This document shows, one piece after another, positions 21,931 to 35,199 of a stretch of 64,000 nt of DNA. A program made the position numbers and the translations under genes. The notes beneath the pieces are model-generated. The model was not told the DNA's origin and made no database searches. It saw only the letters and a program-made list of their open reading frames with translations. The stretch covers positions 23,596,943 to 23,660,942 of the forward strand of contig NC_031778.1 in NCBI RefSeq assembly GCF_001522545.3, written 5' to 3'. Source of the stretch: Parus major. Taxonomy: Eukaryota; Chordata; Aves; Passeriformes; Paridae. Each line of letters starts with the position of its first letter. The stretch's first letter is position 1.

Positions 21931-23767
21931 CTGTAACCACAGAGATCATCCTGTTCCCAAAGCCAGGGCTGCTCCCAGCACCTGGCACTCCAAGGATCCG
22001 GCAGCACCTCCTCATTCCAGCCTCCTGCTGTCCCCTCTCAGCTCTGAGTTCTCTCCCTCTGCTCCTTCATTCCAAAGGCAGATCTCCTGTCAGGCTCCTG
22101 CTTTCCCCCCGCCCGAGGCTGAGCATTTTCTGCACGTCCAGCAGTTCCTCCTCAGGCATTTCCTCTGCCCTCCAGGGGCTGAACTTTGCTGGAGACTTTC
22201 CAAGACCTGGCTAAGGTGGGGTGGATTTTTTTCCTTCTCTCTGCTGCAGTCTGGAGAACTTTCCAAGCAAACAGCTTGGTTCAGTGGTCCGGTTGTTCCC
22301 TGAACTTTAATTCCTTTGCTGGTACACCTGATCCCTCACTTTCAAATTAATTCCTCCCCTCTGTGGAATTCCTTCTCACCAGCTCTCCCAGGCCTTGGAT
22401 CTGAGGAAATTCGATTAAATTCTGTCTTTGTAGCTGATGTGGTTATGTTAAATATTCTCATTGGGTTGAAATTGTTTAAAATAAAACCAAAAATGAAAAA
22501 TCACAATTATTCCAATAATCCTCAGTCATCTCCACACACCCAGCTCTGTCTCAGAGTATGGGACTTTGCTTCATAACCCAAGAACGTGATACCATGGGGG
22601 AAAGAATTACAAAAAGCTCAAGGAAAGGAGAAAAGGGTGGGAAAGGGGGAGAATAATTATTTCCTTATAGGCAAAGAACTGGAAACAAGCTGGAGAAGGG
22701 AGGAAAAACTATTTCACAAACTGATAATTCAAATTAGAGGACAAGAAGTTCTGCCCAAGTATTTGTTAAAGGGCTGGAGAGGGAGATGAAATGCAATTTT
22801 CTTTTTTATTTCTTTCAAAGAGTGAATAAGAAATTATTTTGCACAGAAAAAAAAATTGTGATCTAATTCTGAAAATATATAATTTCCTTTAGAAGCACCT
22901 TGCTCAACACTTGATTTCCCAGTTTCACTCACAGATTACAATTCTTTGCATTTTTATATCCCTGAGCTCCCCACCTTGTGGTTTCTAAGTGCAAACAATT
23001 TCCTCAATATTATTCATGGCCTGAGAGAAGGAAACGAGTGGGTTCACCTTGTTCCCCATAAATGACAAGTGAATAAATACAAGTCCTACAGGTGAGTGTC
23101 TGAAATATTCCCCTCACCTTTCCTGGCACCACAGCCAGCTCATCCCCACAAAGGAAATGTGAAGGGAATTTTCCCTAGGCCAGAGTTTGAAGGAAAGGTC
23201 ATTCCAGATTGGAAAATTTTGGAAAATTTTGTCATTTCTTAGGGGACCTCCAGGACTCACCTTCTTCCCACGAGGCAGGACAAATCCTCAGAGCTGGTCC
23301 TGGGCTCCACATGTTCCTTGAAAAGGAGGAAAAGAACAGAATTCTTTGAAAATAACCTTGTTGGTGCAGAGGGAAATGAGTAAAGCAAGCTCTCAGATTG
23401 TTTTAGTAGAAATTGTGCTGTGCTTGAAGAACCTTTCCCTCACAACTTGGTTTATTTCTGTATTTACCTCTTCCATTTAGGCAAATCCTGAATTCCACCC
23501 ACCCCTTACTACCAGCACAAGGAATGGATCCCAGAGATATGGGAAGGCCACATGGGATTTTACCTCTCCCTGCTCCCATTGGGAATAACATTCCCAATGA
23601 TATTAATATTTAAATGACTGTAATTGCACATATAAACCAATTTCTCCTTGGATGGGGAAGGAAATCCCTCCATGCTGACCTGGCCATGGACATCTCCTGT
23701 GCAATCTGATTTGGTTACACTCAGAGGAGCTGAAACCCTTTTGAACCACAACTTCTTTGTCCTTTTA

Positions 23768-23910
23768 GATTCATCCCAGAATCCCTGCAGCTGGAAAGGA
23801 CCTCCAGGACCATCAGTCCAGCTGTTAACCTAGCACTACACCACATTCTCAGGATTTTTGAACACTTCCAGGGATGGGGACTCCATCACTCTCTGCATGG
23901 TAACCAGAAG
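23768..23910 (-). mobile_element. CR1 LINE fragment
   Basis: Reverse CR1 with CTGGAAAGGACCTCCAGGAC and CACTTCCAGGGATGGGGACT. Confidence 0.78.
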
Positions 23911-25659
23911 ATGAAGTCAGATTAGAAAAAATTGAAGAGAAAATAAATAAAGTTTCTTTTTTCTCTTATCTGGAAGGCAAATACAGCTGCCTTTTTTTTT
24001 TTTTTTCCTGGAAATTTGAGCTCCACAACCACAAAGCATTCATAGAAAATGCAACTCCAAGTTCAAATATCTGACATCTGACAACAAGTGCCAAGGGCAT
24101 GGCTCTGGAAAGTGATAGGGAATGGAAAATGGGGAGAGAAAACTGAACTCAGGAAAGGGAACAGATAAAAATCCTGCTTTAGAGAGCCATGCCAAGTAAG
24201 AACATCCCATCCTGCAGCTGGAGTGTTTGCTTCCTTGTTCGAGTTTGCTGGCAAACTATGAACTCACACTTCTTATGTTCCACTCCAACAAGAAGTGCTT
24301 TGGGACAGGCCTTGGCTCCAGGATCTCCAGCTGAATTCCCTGGATCCAATTTCCACCCAGCCTGCTGGGGAACGGACTCCTCATTCCCTTGGGAATGCAC
24401 CCGTCAGGCTCTGTCCGAGCCCTGGTAACCACTGGGGTGTTGTGCTTGGCTTCTCTGAGTTTACATCTCCACCAAAAGAGGGGAAACAACTGATGAGGGC
24501 TTTTCTAACTCCTTAAAATCTGATTCTTGCAGGGAATTGGAGCCAGCAGATGTGCTGGAGATAAGGGGTGGGACGAGGCACATCTGAGCCCTGCTCTGGT
24601 GGTGCTGGGCAGGAGGGATGGCACCACCACCAAAACCCAGATCGCAGCTCTCATAGTCAGGGCTCCCAAATCTGCATCCTCAGCACTCCAGACCCTTCTT
24701 TTCCAAAGTCACTTCACCAAAGTCACGCTGCAAATTGGTCATAATTCATCAGCTTTGTATCATTTTTTTGTCTAGAATTTGTTTAGCATTCCTGCTTCCA
24801 GCCTGAGCTGTCCCAACATCATTTCAGCTTCTAGTCCACACATTCCCAGCCCATTTCCCTGCACTTTCTGCTCACCAAGCAAGAAGGAGCTTTTTATAAG
24901 CTTCTTACACTGACACCTGAAAGAGCAGTGCTGCTGTCAGCACATTCCCAGCCTTTCTTCCCTGGGAATATTTCCCAGAGCCAGCCTCACACCCTGTGTG
25001 CTCCCCTGGAAAAGTGATTTCCCTACAAGGCTGAAGGGCTGGGATTTTCAGGGAGTTCCACCCAGCAGAAAATGCCTGATAGTGGCTGTGGATGGTGTCC
25101 AGCAGCTCCTCGTGGCCCAGCAACCTTCCCTAAACACAAATGCTTCCAGGAAATGGGAAAGAAACACATCCCACGGGACTGGGAAGAGGGCCTGGATGAA
25201 TCACTGCTCCCCACACACATCTCCAAGGAAATGAGGGAAAATAAATGGGTTCCAAACAGCACAACTGGCTCCCTGGGGGCCTCGGTTGGGGAGTTATCCT
25301 ACAGCCACAGCATCCCAATCCCCATGGATGCAGCGCCTGGCTCAATCCCAGTTTGGGGCTGGAAGAAAAGCACCAACACACAGCTCTGCTGACGCAGCAG
25401 CCTGTGGAGGATCTGTCAGAAAACCTTTGTGCTGTTGCAATACTTTCCTCATTGCTTTGTGCACTCTGCAAACAGATTTGGCAAGCAGGCATTGTTACCC
25501 TGGGATCCTCCTCCAGGATTTATTGGGGATGTTTAATACCTGCCACAGCCATCCTGCTTTTCTCGGAGCTGGCACCAAATGCTGGCCCTGAAGTGACAAT
25601 TTCTTGTTGCTTCTGTTGGCTCAGGATAAGCCACAAAGCCAAGAATGGTTATGAAAGTG

Positions 25660-25806
25660 CCACTCCCAAAGTGTCCCACTCCCCTCCCAAAGGGTCCCAC
25701 TCCCCTCCCAAAGGGTCCCACTCCCCTCCCAAAGGGTCCCACTCCCCTCCCAAAGGGTCCCAACCCCACTCCCAAAGGGTCCCACTCCCAAAGGGTCCCA
25801 CTCCCA
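25660..25806. repeat. 21-bp minisatellite
   Basis: Six to seven units of CACTCCCCTCCCAAAGGGTC, the last ones shortened. Confidence 0.9.
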
Positions 25807-25969
25807 GGGTTTGGGGATGCTCCTGCTCTTGTTCCCATCACCTCTCAGCTAAGGGATAAGCAAGAAGAAACAGGGATAAGATGTCAAGTTCCTGTTCTGA
25901 TCAACAGCTGGGAAGGTGCTTTAGCCCCCAGACACTGCTGGCTCCATAACCAGGTTATCTTTGGGTTGG

Positions 25970-26340
25970 AATCGTGGAATGCTTTGGGATGGAAGGACTT
26001 TAAAGCTCATCCAGCCCCACCCCTGCCATGGGCAGGGACACCTTCCACTATGCCAGGCTGATCCAAGCTGGCCTTGGCCACTGCCAGGGATCCAAGAACA
26101 TCCAGAGCTGCTCTGGGAATTCCATCCCAGCCCCTCCCCACCCTCAGAGGGAGTGAGTCCTTCCCAGGATCCCATCTAAGTTTCTCCCACTTTAGTTTAA
26201 ATGCATTTCCCCTTGTCCTGGCATTCCAAGGTCCCTCTCCAGCTCTTTCAGGCTCCCTTTAGGTCTTGGAAGGCCCCAGTTAAATCTCCCCAGAACTTTC
26301 TCTTCTCCAGGTTGGACACCCCCAACCCTCAGCCAACAGT
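25970..26340 (-). mobile_element. CR1 LINE 3' portion
   Basis: About 370 bp in reverse orientation, among the longest copies here, through CCCCTTGTCCTGGCATTCCA and a CTTCTCCAGGTTGGACA segment. Confidence 0.9.
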
Positions 26341-26880
26341 CTGAGAAAAGTCTCCTGCAGCCAACTGCAGAAAAATGAAAAAATATCCAACAACTTCTTC
26401 AATTCTGCATTTTTAGTTAATGAAACAGATTGATCAGGGAAACCCAAATTGCTTTATCAGCAAGACTGACCTGAACCAGACTCTCCTAAACTCCTGTCCC
26501 TTCCTTGCTTTGCCAAGGAAACACAGTAAATGGAAAGATGGAAACACAGCAAAAATAAAAGGAGGAAGAATTCATTTGGTTTGATTTTTGGTACTGATCT
26601 TGTACCCCCTCACATTTCTTGTAACACACAAGGTATTTCTGTTACCTTCTCCAGCTCACTGAAACCTTCTCTGATTGCAGCCATGGCACCTCCTGAGCCA
26701 GGCTGCTCTTGCTTCGTGTCAGAATTGTTTTCTGTTCCATTCATGATGAGCAATCAGATCATTCCTGCCAAAAAACCTGGGTGAGCTCAGCACAGGTGCT
26801 GTGACTCTTCCCCTGGGACTGCCAGGCATTTCCTCTCCCAACCACATGAAATACTAATGTCACTCCCCTCCCTTCCAAGG

Positions 26881-26915
26881 AGGTATAAATTGCCAAAAAA
26901 AGGCAATTTATACCT
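26881..26915. other. Perfect 14-bp inverted repeat with A7 loop
   Basis: AGGTATAAATTGCC, seven A, then GGCAATTTATACCT. Confidence 0.9.
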
Positions 26916-27415
26916 ACACCAGATTTACTCTGCTGCCTCTCAAACCTTGCAATCACTACAAATATGGACAGTTGATCATTAGATTTAAGAAGCCTGGGAA
27001 AAATAATTCATTAAAAATAAATCTCTGACCTTTAGAGGTGTTAAAATCAGTGTAACTCCCCCAGCAGCACCTTCTGAATTCACCAGGAAGGTGGATCTGG
27101 GGCCTTGGATGAGGTCCCCTTGTGCCCTTCCGATGCTGCCACTGGAATACAGGAGTTTTCCATGTTGTTAACAATTCCCTTAGGGAACAGGCTCGTGCAT
27201 CCAGAGGCTGCAGCACGGCCAGAGGATTTGCCAGGGGAAGGAAAAGGGCTCTGTGCTGATGGGAGCATTTCCCATGATTGTGCTTTAAATACCCTCAGCA
27301 CTCACTCCCCTCCCATTGTTCTCCTCTGGAATGGAGGGCAGCCAGGATTAGGGGAAAAAAGGAAACCAAAATGTCAATACACGTTGGAGCTTTCTGCAGA
27401 GAAACTCTGCAACAG

Positions 27416-27461
27416 CTTACATAGAAAAAAGGGAAAGTTCTCCCTTTTTCCTGTATGTAAG
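27416..27461. other. Imperfect hairpin
   Basis: CTTACATA ... TATGTAAG outer arms with AAAAAGGGA / TCCCTTTTT inner arms and a six-base loop. Confidence 0.75.
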
Positions 27462-27904
27462 AATTTCCCTTAAACTTTCTGTATTTGTTTGGACAATAAA
27501 ATACTCAATTAGAAATCCTTTCAGAGGGAAAGGTGGATGGTATCAGGGATTCAGCCACAGTATCACTTCAGTCATGGGTTACACCTCTCTCACTATATAC
27601 ACAAATTTATTTATAATTTATATGGATGTGGCACTGTGTTGTTTGTGAACACATGGCCAATCTAAAGAGATCTATTCTTAATAAAAAATTATAGCACCAG
27701 GCTTTTAGCTGGCAGCAAATTCTTTGATCTGGGATAATTTAGTTCATTTCATCCATACAAATAGTTCAGCACATTCTATAGCACCAATACCAGGAAGAAT
27801 AAAATCCCACAGCTCTGAAGGCATTTTTTTCTTTGGAAAAAAAAATAAAATTAACAAACCCATCCTGGCCATGGTTTTATATTCTAAGCCAAACCCAAAT
27901 GTTA

Positions 27905-28115
27905 TAACCCAAATCCCTCCCTGGGAGGGTGGGGAGGAGCTGGGATGGAATTCCCAGAGAAGCTGTGGCTGCCCCTGGATCCCTGGAAGTGTGCCAGGCC
28001 AGGCTGGAGCAGCCTGGGATAGTGGAAGGTGTCCCTGCCCATGGCAAGGGTTGGGATGAGAGATTTAAAGTCCCTTCCAACCCATCCATTCTGGAACTCC
28101 ATGATTCTGTGAACA
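27905..28115 (+). mobile_element. CR1 LINE 3' tail
   Basis: Forward CR1 end, closing with CTGGAACTCCATGATTCTGTG, the typical terminal octamer-like repeat. Confidence 0.88.
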
Positions 28116-29304
28116 TTTGGAGGTACCCAAGGCTCATTTGCCAAGCCAGAACCACCATTTAGACATTAAACATACATTTAGACATGAAACTTCCCCAACT
28201 TTCATTTGCTGTTTCTCCTACAAACTCTCAATCTACAGGAAAACCACTGAACATTAGTGCCCATTCCAGCATTTCTGATCCATTTTCCCAGTGAACACAG
28301 GAATGGTGAGCACAGCCACGGTCACTCCCTCTCTGGGATGGGGTTGTTGATGTGTTTGATCACACAACCTCCCTCCCCTTCCCCAGGGGTGGAAGAGCTT
28401 TCTCCTTGTAGTCCCTCCAAGTGGAATTCAAGCTGCTGGGAATGACTGTGCCCCTCTCCTGCTCCTCACAAACTGTTCCTTGAGCTCAGAATGTTTGGAA
28501 GTCCTTTGGGCTGTTGATGACTGGATCAAAGCCATGCTGAGCTCACAGCTCCTGCCTGGCCCTTGGAGTTTTTACAGGATAAACACTGGTCAGGCACTCC
28601 GATACTCATGAAAAGCACCACACTGAACTTTGTAAAAACTCTAATTTCACCAGATTTTTTCATCTAAATGTTCAGCTGGACTCCCCCATCCTCCTGCTGG
28701 TTAAGACTGGAGAAATAAACAGAGTGGTGCCGATACATTTCATGAGGAAACAAGGCCATGTTTGTCAAAACACCGTGACTAATCCAGGGGAAAAAGATCA
28801 TTTTCTCACAAGTTCTGGGAACACACAGTGATGCAGAAAAGAACAAAGGAGGAGTTATTGCTAATCACAACCAAGCAAACAAGATTATTGTGAGATAATT
28901 CACTGATCAGTGAGAGGTGATAGAAACCAAACCGTTCATCAGCATGGAAATGAGATTTTCTATACATTAACTACTTAAAGAACTGGACATAGCTGCTCTG
29001 ATGTTTTAATTCCATGTCCATCTAATACTCAGGTTAAAATGCAATCCTAGTTGATTTTTAAGTCCCAGAAGTGGTGCCTACAATAATCAAATATGAACTT
29101 TGCAATACAAACAAACCACAGTGTGGATTTTGATTTGTTCTTTGAAATAACTGTAGGGGTTCCTGAAGAGTAAGCTGCCTTTCCTGCTGTCAAGGTGCTC
29201 AATCTGCTTCAATCACCTGGTTACTGGGAATCCTGCAGAAGAGTAAAACTAAAAACCTGCAAATTGTCACCACACATCTTATAGGGTGGGCTGAAAATTG
29301 AGTG

Positions 29305-29375
29305 ATAGAATCCCAGAATCATTAAGGCTAGAAAAGATCCCCACACCATCAAGTTCAATGAATAATTCCGTGAGT
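29305..29375 (-). mobile_element. CR1 scrap
   Basis: GAATCCCAGAATCATTAAGG and AAAGATCCCCACACCATCAA. Confidence 0.65.
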
Positions 29376-29781
29376 AATTAATGTATCTACTGACATAAAT
29401 ACAGGCTATAAGTGTGTAACTTTGAGCAAAGCTTTAAAAAACCTGAGTACAAAATTCTTATGTGTAGAAAAAAATGCCACATTTAAGTTAATTAATCTCT
29501 TCAAGACAAATTCTTAGAACAGAATTAACAATAAATTCCACTTGTTTTCCATTCCAAATAACATCCCCATTACTGAAGGAAGATCTCAATGAGGAATGTT
29601 TTTGTGTTTTTGTCTAAGAGATGCTAAAAATGATGAAATAAAGAATGTCAGGATCACCTTTGAGGTGTGCCCAGAGCAGTGTCAGTGCAGGGCTGTCCCC
29701 ACAGGGGTTTCTGTCCCTTTTGGCTTTTGATGAAAGGAACCCCAGAGCTCAGCATCCCAGCTCCTGGAAAAGGGCACTGCA

Positions 29782-29887
29782 AAGGGACAGAGAGGGGACA
29801 GAGAGGGGACAGAGAGGGGACAGAGAGGGGACAGAGAGGGGACAGAGAGGGGACAGAGAGGGGACAGAGAGGGGACAGAGAGGGGGA
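29782..29887. repeat. (GACAGAGAGGG)n array
   Basis: About ten 11-bp units, ACAGAGAGGGG. Confidence 0.92.
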
Positions 29888-32189
29888 CCCAGTGAGCAGG
29901 ACATGGAAAATTGCTTCCTCTCTGAGGGCCCACTCTCACCTTGCAGAGAGGTGAGACAACACTGAGGAATTTTGGTGAGAATCCCTCTCCTGTCCTCACC
30001 TTATTTCAAACATCCCTGAGCCATCACCCCCTTGTTGTGCAAATATTTAATGCCTTCTCCAAACATTGTGCAACCAAAACACCTCCCAAGGTGCTGTGCT
30101 GTTGCAACCCTCGTTTCACAGGGACACACACTGAATCTTGACAGAATCAGTGTCAAAAAGTCAGCATTACAAGGGGATTTTTATTGCTATCAGGTAAGTA
30201 AATGTTAGCCTCAAACAAATTAAAGATTTATGGGGTGAGGGGTTGTGCCTCTACATCCATGATCTGCCAGGAATTCCATTTGAACCGTGCTTTAGAGGCT
30301 TCATTTCAGATTCCCATCTTTTAGGGATCTGCCCAAACATCTCTGGAGAGACAGAACAGCTGCAAGAGCTGCCCAACAACCAAACATCCCAGCTGAGCTC
30401 CCCTGTGACAGCCATCAAGCACTCCAAAAAGCAAATATTCCCCTCAGCAGCTCAGCTCCAAAGGGCTGCTTTAATTACTGTTTGTTTTTAAACAGGCCTG
30501 AGCATGATCCCACATGCATTTGTTACAGTTTCCTGAGGCAGCAGGGTGATTTCAGGTTATTAACAGGGATTATTTACTGCCCCTGTGATTATTTACATCC
30601 CTGGGTGATGGGATCTCACTGGGCATGGAAGGGATTTGTTTGTCTGGAGAGGTTTCTCTGTTCCATAGCAGCTCCAGAATGAAATGATCCAAAAGAGGTT
30701 TGCCAAATGCTCTGTGTCTCTGCAGTGTCAGAATCACAGTGATCATCTGCAATGATTGACTCCCTGTTTATAATCCATGCCCTTTCACTTTCCTGGGATT
30801 AGGTCATGGCAGATTTATTCCTATTTCCTTGCAAAACAGCATTTGGGGAAGTGCAATAAAAGAGGATCCTGTAAATGCTCACGTGCTTGGGAGTTTCTGT
30901 GCTTCTCTGTTTCACTAGGTTCACAAGGGGACTTTTCTGTGTGGGAATGTCCAACACTGCAAAATTATTGATTCAACATAAATCAATACATCAGTAAAAA
31001 CACCAAATCGAATTAAATGGGGCATTGAAGGTGACTTTACACCATCAACCTTCAGGCTGGAGGAGCCTCCAAGCACCGGGAGCAGAAGTGCTGATGGATA
31101 ATTCACTGGAAAAGCAGGAACAGCAGCTAAGAGAGCTCTGAAACCTCCTGATGCCATTTCAATTGCATGGGATCTTGGCACACATTTCTAACCCAGCATA
31201 AGAATACACAAAATAATGGAAACAGCACCAACAAGTTTGGTTTTGACCAGAAGTTGTTACCAGAACTTCCTGGCTGACTTAAATATTGTCCCTTAAAAGT
31301 CAAGTGCTGGGGTGATCTGATTATGGCCTGAAAGGAGCTACAAGAAAGATGGAGAGAGAAAATTTGCACGAGACTGGAGTGACAGAAATGCTGCTGACAC
31401 AAAATATAAATATTTCTTAAAAAAAAAATAAATCCTATCCGTGATTTAAAAATAATCAGAAGCCTTCAAACCCAAATTTTCCTGGAAAAAATGAGTCACA
31501 CTAAAGCAATACCTATATTTTATTCCTGTAAGGTCAGCCCAGAAATGTATTAAAAGGTGACCAATTCTTGATTTACCCAGCAAAATACCTGGAGGCTAAT
31601 TGAAAATAAATTCTTGGGATTAATTATTGAGAATAAATCCCACATCAGATAAAATCAAGTATCAGAACTTGTTCTTAACTACAGCAAGATGGTGAAGTTA
31701 AAACTGGAAAAGTTGCACAACCAAATAAAGTGAATTTTGTCCAAATTCACTGTATTAAATTACAGTCAGCTGGTAATGATTGTGAGCCAGTGAGGTCTAG
31801 TGTGTACAGGGATATAGCAAAAGCCTCCAAATACGAAACTAATTCAGAAAAATTGGCCTCTAAATAAGCACTTGATGTATGAAGAAGGACAATGCAAATC
31901 TCAGAATGCTTTTTAGAGGCACTGCCTGAACCAAGCCTGGTTTCCAGTTCCAAAGGGTCCAAGTCAGCTGTGACAAAAGTGTGATGCAAACCACCTTGGG
32001 AAGCTTCCCAGAATGTCCTGGTTCCTAAAGGAGAACGGAGAAGGGGTGAAGGAGAGAGGCTCTGGGAGATGGAACTGACACCAGCACCATCCTCTCTGGG
32101 GCTGGAGCAAATTGTGTGGGATGAGAGGGAAAAATACTGTAAAGGACAAAACCTCCCTGCACCACATTCTAATTAACCAGAATATACAG

Positions 32190-32640
32190 AATCATGGAAT
32201 TATGGAATGGTTTGGGTTGGAAAGGACCTTAAATCCCACCCCATCCCACCCCTGCCATGGCAGGGACACCTCCCACTGTCCCAGGTAGATCCAAGCCCCA
32301 GTGTTCAACCTGGCCTTGGGCACTGCCAGGGATCCCGGGGTTCTGCTCTGGGCACTCTGTGCCGGGCACTGCCCACCCTGCCAGCCAGGAATTCCTTCCC
32401 AATATCCCATCTCTCCCTGTCCTCTGGCAGTGGGAAGCAATTCCCTCTGTCCTGTCCCTCCATCTCTTGTCAATAGTCCCCCCTCCATCCTTCTTGCAGG
32501 CCCTTCAGATGAGGCCACAGTGAGGTCACCCCAAAGCTTCTCCAGGCTGAGCAATCCCAATTCTCCAGCCTTTCCTCCCAGCAGAGCTGCTCCGTCCCTC
32601 TGATCATCCTGGTGCTCCCCTCACTCCAGCAGTGACGCAT
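32190..32640 (-). mobile_element. CR1 LINE 3' portion
   Basis: About 450 bp in reverse orientation, the longest CR1 copy here, starting ATGGTTTGGGTTGGAAAGGA. Confidence 0.92.
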
Positions 32641-33624
32641 CCCTTCAGGCCAGGTAATTCACTGCAGCTCCTTTGGTTCAGCTCTGACACTGCAGGGGAT
32701 GCACTTCCAGCTTTTGAGGGTCCAAAACCCTCGGAGCTTGAGACAAATACATTTCCTAAATGTTGTGGAAGCCCAAACCTCGTGTTTGTACACATTTACA
32801 AACATCCCCCAGCCTTGACCTGGACCTGTTCAGCATCTGAGCTTTTGTTTTTCCCCAAGTCAAATTGTTTTGTAAATTCAGATCAACGGCACATGATCTC
32901 TGCAGAAGTGTAGGAAACTGCCCTGGGATTGTCCCTGCTTTGTCACAGGGGTTCAGTGCCCTTGTCACACCGACTCTGGCTTACTCACAGCCTCCTGCTT
33001 GCTCTCGGGAGGAAGGAAACTGCCCTGTCACTGGGACAGCAGGAAAAGGAGGAGAAGGCGAGGGAAAAGGAAGTGCATCCAAAGTCAGGGAGGGGGGCAG
33101 CGTCTCAGCGCTGGGCTCTGAGCCTGGCAGGCTTTTTGTGACAATTTGGAGGCTTTCACCTCTTTTTAAGAAACAGCCCCACAGTCAAAGGCACGGAAGC
33201 TGTGAGTGTGCAAGCCCTGCGCGGGGTGGGTTTCACTCCTTCCCTGAGCGGTGTGAGCAGGAGAAGCCGCTCCCACCCTGCCCGACATCCTGAACACAAA
33301 TCTCCTCAGCGCCCATCCCCGCTCCATCCATCGCCTTGCCACGGATCTGCGCTTCCTGCGCTCCCACGGCATCCTCGGCGCTCATCCCACGCCCAGGGTG
33401 TTTGTGGAAGGGCAGGAAGGGGACAGCAGGACACAGCTGGCACTGCCCAAACCCCGCCAGTGCCAGCCGAGGGCAATCAGCCTGCGGATTTCAGTCTGAA
33501 AGGAACATCGGCGCTGTCACCGCAGCGAGGATAAACCAGAAACGTTTGATTTCTTCCAGAAAAATATTGGAGACAAACGTGGCACTCATCCCAACAAGAT
33601 AAAAATCATCCTCCAGCTAACCTT

Positions 33625-33690
33625 GACACCAGGCAGGGACACCTTCCACGAGTCCAGGTTTCTCCAAGCCCCCTCCAGCCTGGCCTGTGA
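33625..33690 (-). mobile_element. CR1 scrap
   Basis: CAGGGACACCTTCCACGAGT, then CCCTCCAGCCTGGCC. Confidence 0.65.
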
Positions 33691-34539
33691 GGAAGGTGAA
33701 TGTAAAGATACAAACTGTTAATTACAGAATCTGTTTCAGGAGGGAAAATCATAATGAACAAATTCAGGAAAATGAGCTGGGTGGTATTAAAAAAACTGTA
33801 ATAAAGAATGATAGACCTTTACTGTAATAATTCTTTCCCTCACTTAGGAAAGCCTCAGAAATACTAAACTTCCAGTTCTGTGAAAAAGCATTCCAGTAAT
33901 AAAGAGAGACTTAAAGCTCCACAGGAGACAGTTTGAGGCCCTAACCAGAGTTTTGATTTCATTTTGATTTACTTCTCTAAGGCCCAGCCCAGAAACCTGC
34001 CCCAATACTCATGCAGAGCACAAAAACAGATTCCCAGCTGCACATACAAACCCCTGTCTGCTTGGATGGTTATACAGCAGGTCATTAAAAATCAGCTTTT
34101 TTAACACAGGAAGTGCTGCAGCCTTTTACATTTTACCACATTCAGTATCTCCAAAAGAGATGCTTCCAGGAGGAACAAGGCAACAAGCCCACTTGTGTCC
34201 CAAAATTAATTTTAAGGGAATCTGGCTGCTTTCTCTGTCGATTTTCTTAACATTACCAAGACATGACTGTACTGGTTCCAAAAACTTCACTAAGTGAGAT
34301 TTATTCCAGAGATGAATGCTTCTTGTGCATTATATTTGGAGTATTTCACCTGTGTCCCAGGCAAAGTGTGTCACTGTCTGAGTGAGGCTCTGGAGTTTTG
34401 GGAGGTGTTGAGTTGTGGTAACACTGAGAAGGAGCAAACTGCCTTTTTCCAGCCATTACCTGTGTTTGCTCTGATCAGTGTCAGGATTACACATCTGCCT
34501 CGAGCTGCAGGCTCCCTTCACACAAATCCTGTGACCCTC

Positions 34540-35125
34540 AATGTCCCTGGCTCCCCTCAGAACCCCAAGACCTGCTCGAGTTCCAGCATCTTTCAAATCC
34601 CCGTGGCTCCCAGGCCTCCTCGAGTACCCCAGAACCCCTCATGTCCACTCAGAACCCCTGGTCCCCCTTGAGTCTCCCGGCTTCCCTTAGGACCCGGGCA
34701 CCCCTCAAACCCCTCCAGAACCCCTGGTCCCCCTCAAACTCCTCTGACTTCCTTTGATTCCCTCTGGCTCCCCTTAAAATTCCTGGTGTCTCTAAATTCC
34801 CCTGGCTGCTCCCCAAGTCCTCAGTCCCCCTCAAATCCACCTGGTTCCTCTCAGAACCCCTGGTTCTCATCAAGTGCCCTTGGCTCCCCTCAGTACCCGA
34901 CACACTTCAGCTTCCCCTGGGTCCCCTGAGAGCCCCTCAAATCCCCCTGGGTCCCCTCAAATCCCCCTGGCTCCCCTGAGAGCCCCTCAAATCCCCCTGG
35001 GTCCCCTCAAATCCCCCTGGCTCCCCTCAGAGCCCCTCAAATCCCCCTGGCTCCCCTCAGAACCCCTCAAAACCCCCTGGCTCCCCTCAAATCCCCTCGT
35101 CTCCCCTCAAATCCCCCCAGCATCT
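34540..35125. repeat. C-rich minisatellite upstream of RARRES1
   Basis: Degenerate CCCCT/CAAATCCCCCTGG units, becoming a clear 50-bp repeat at 34920-35020. Ends about 260 bp before the RARRES1 ATG. Confidence 0.85.
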
Positions 35126-35199
35126 TTAAATCTCCGGCTTCCCATAACGTCCCGGCTCCCTTCAAGCCCTTCGGCTCCTCTCAGCCCGCAGTTCCCCTC

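Noticed and set aside
21640..22150. Possible further CR1 or coding segment near 21.6-22.2 kb
   Set aside because: Some CR1-like phrases but no diagnostic 3' end, and the open frames have no splice-consistent neighbours.
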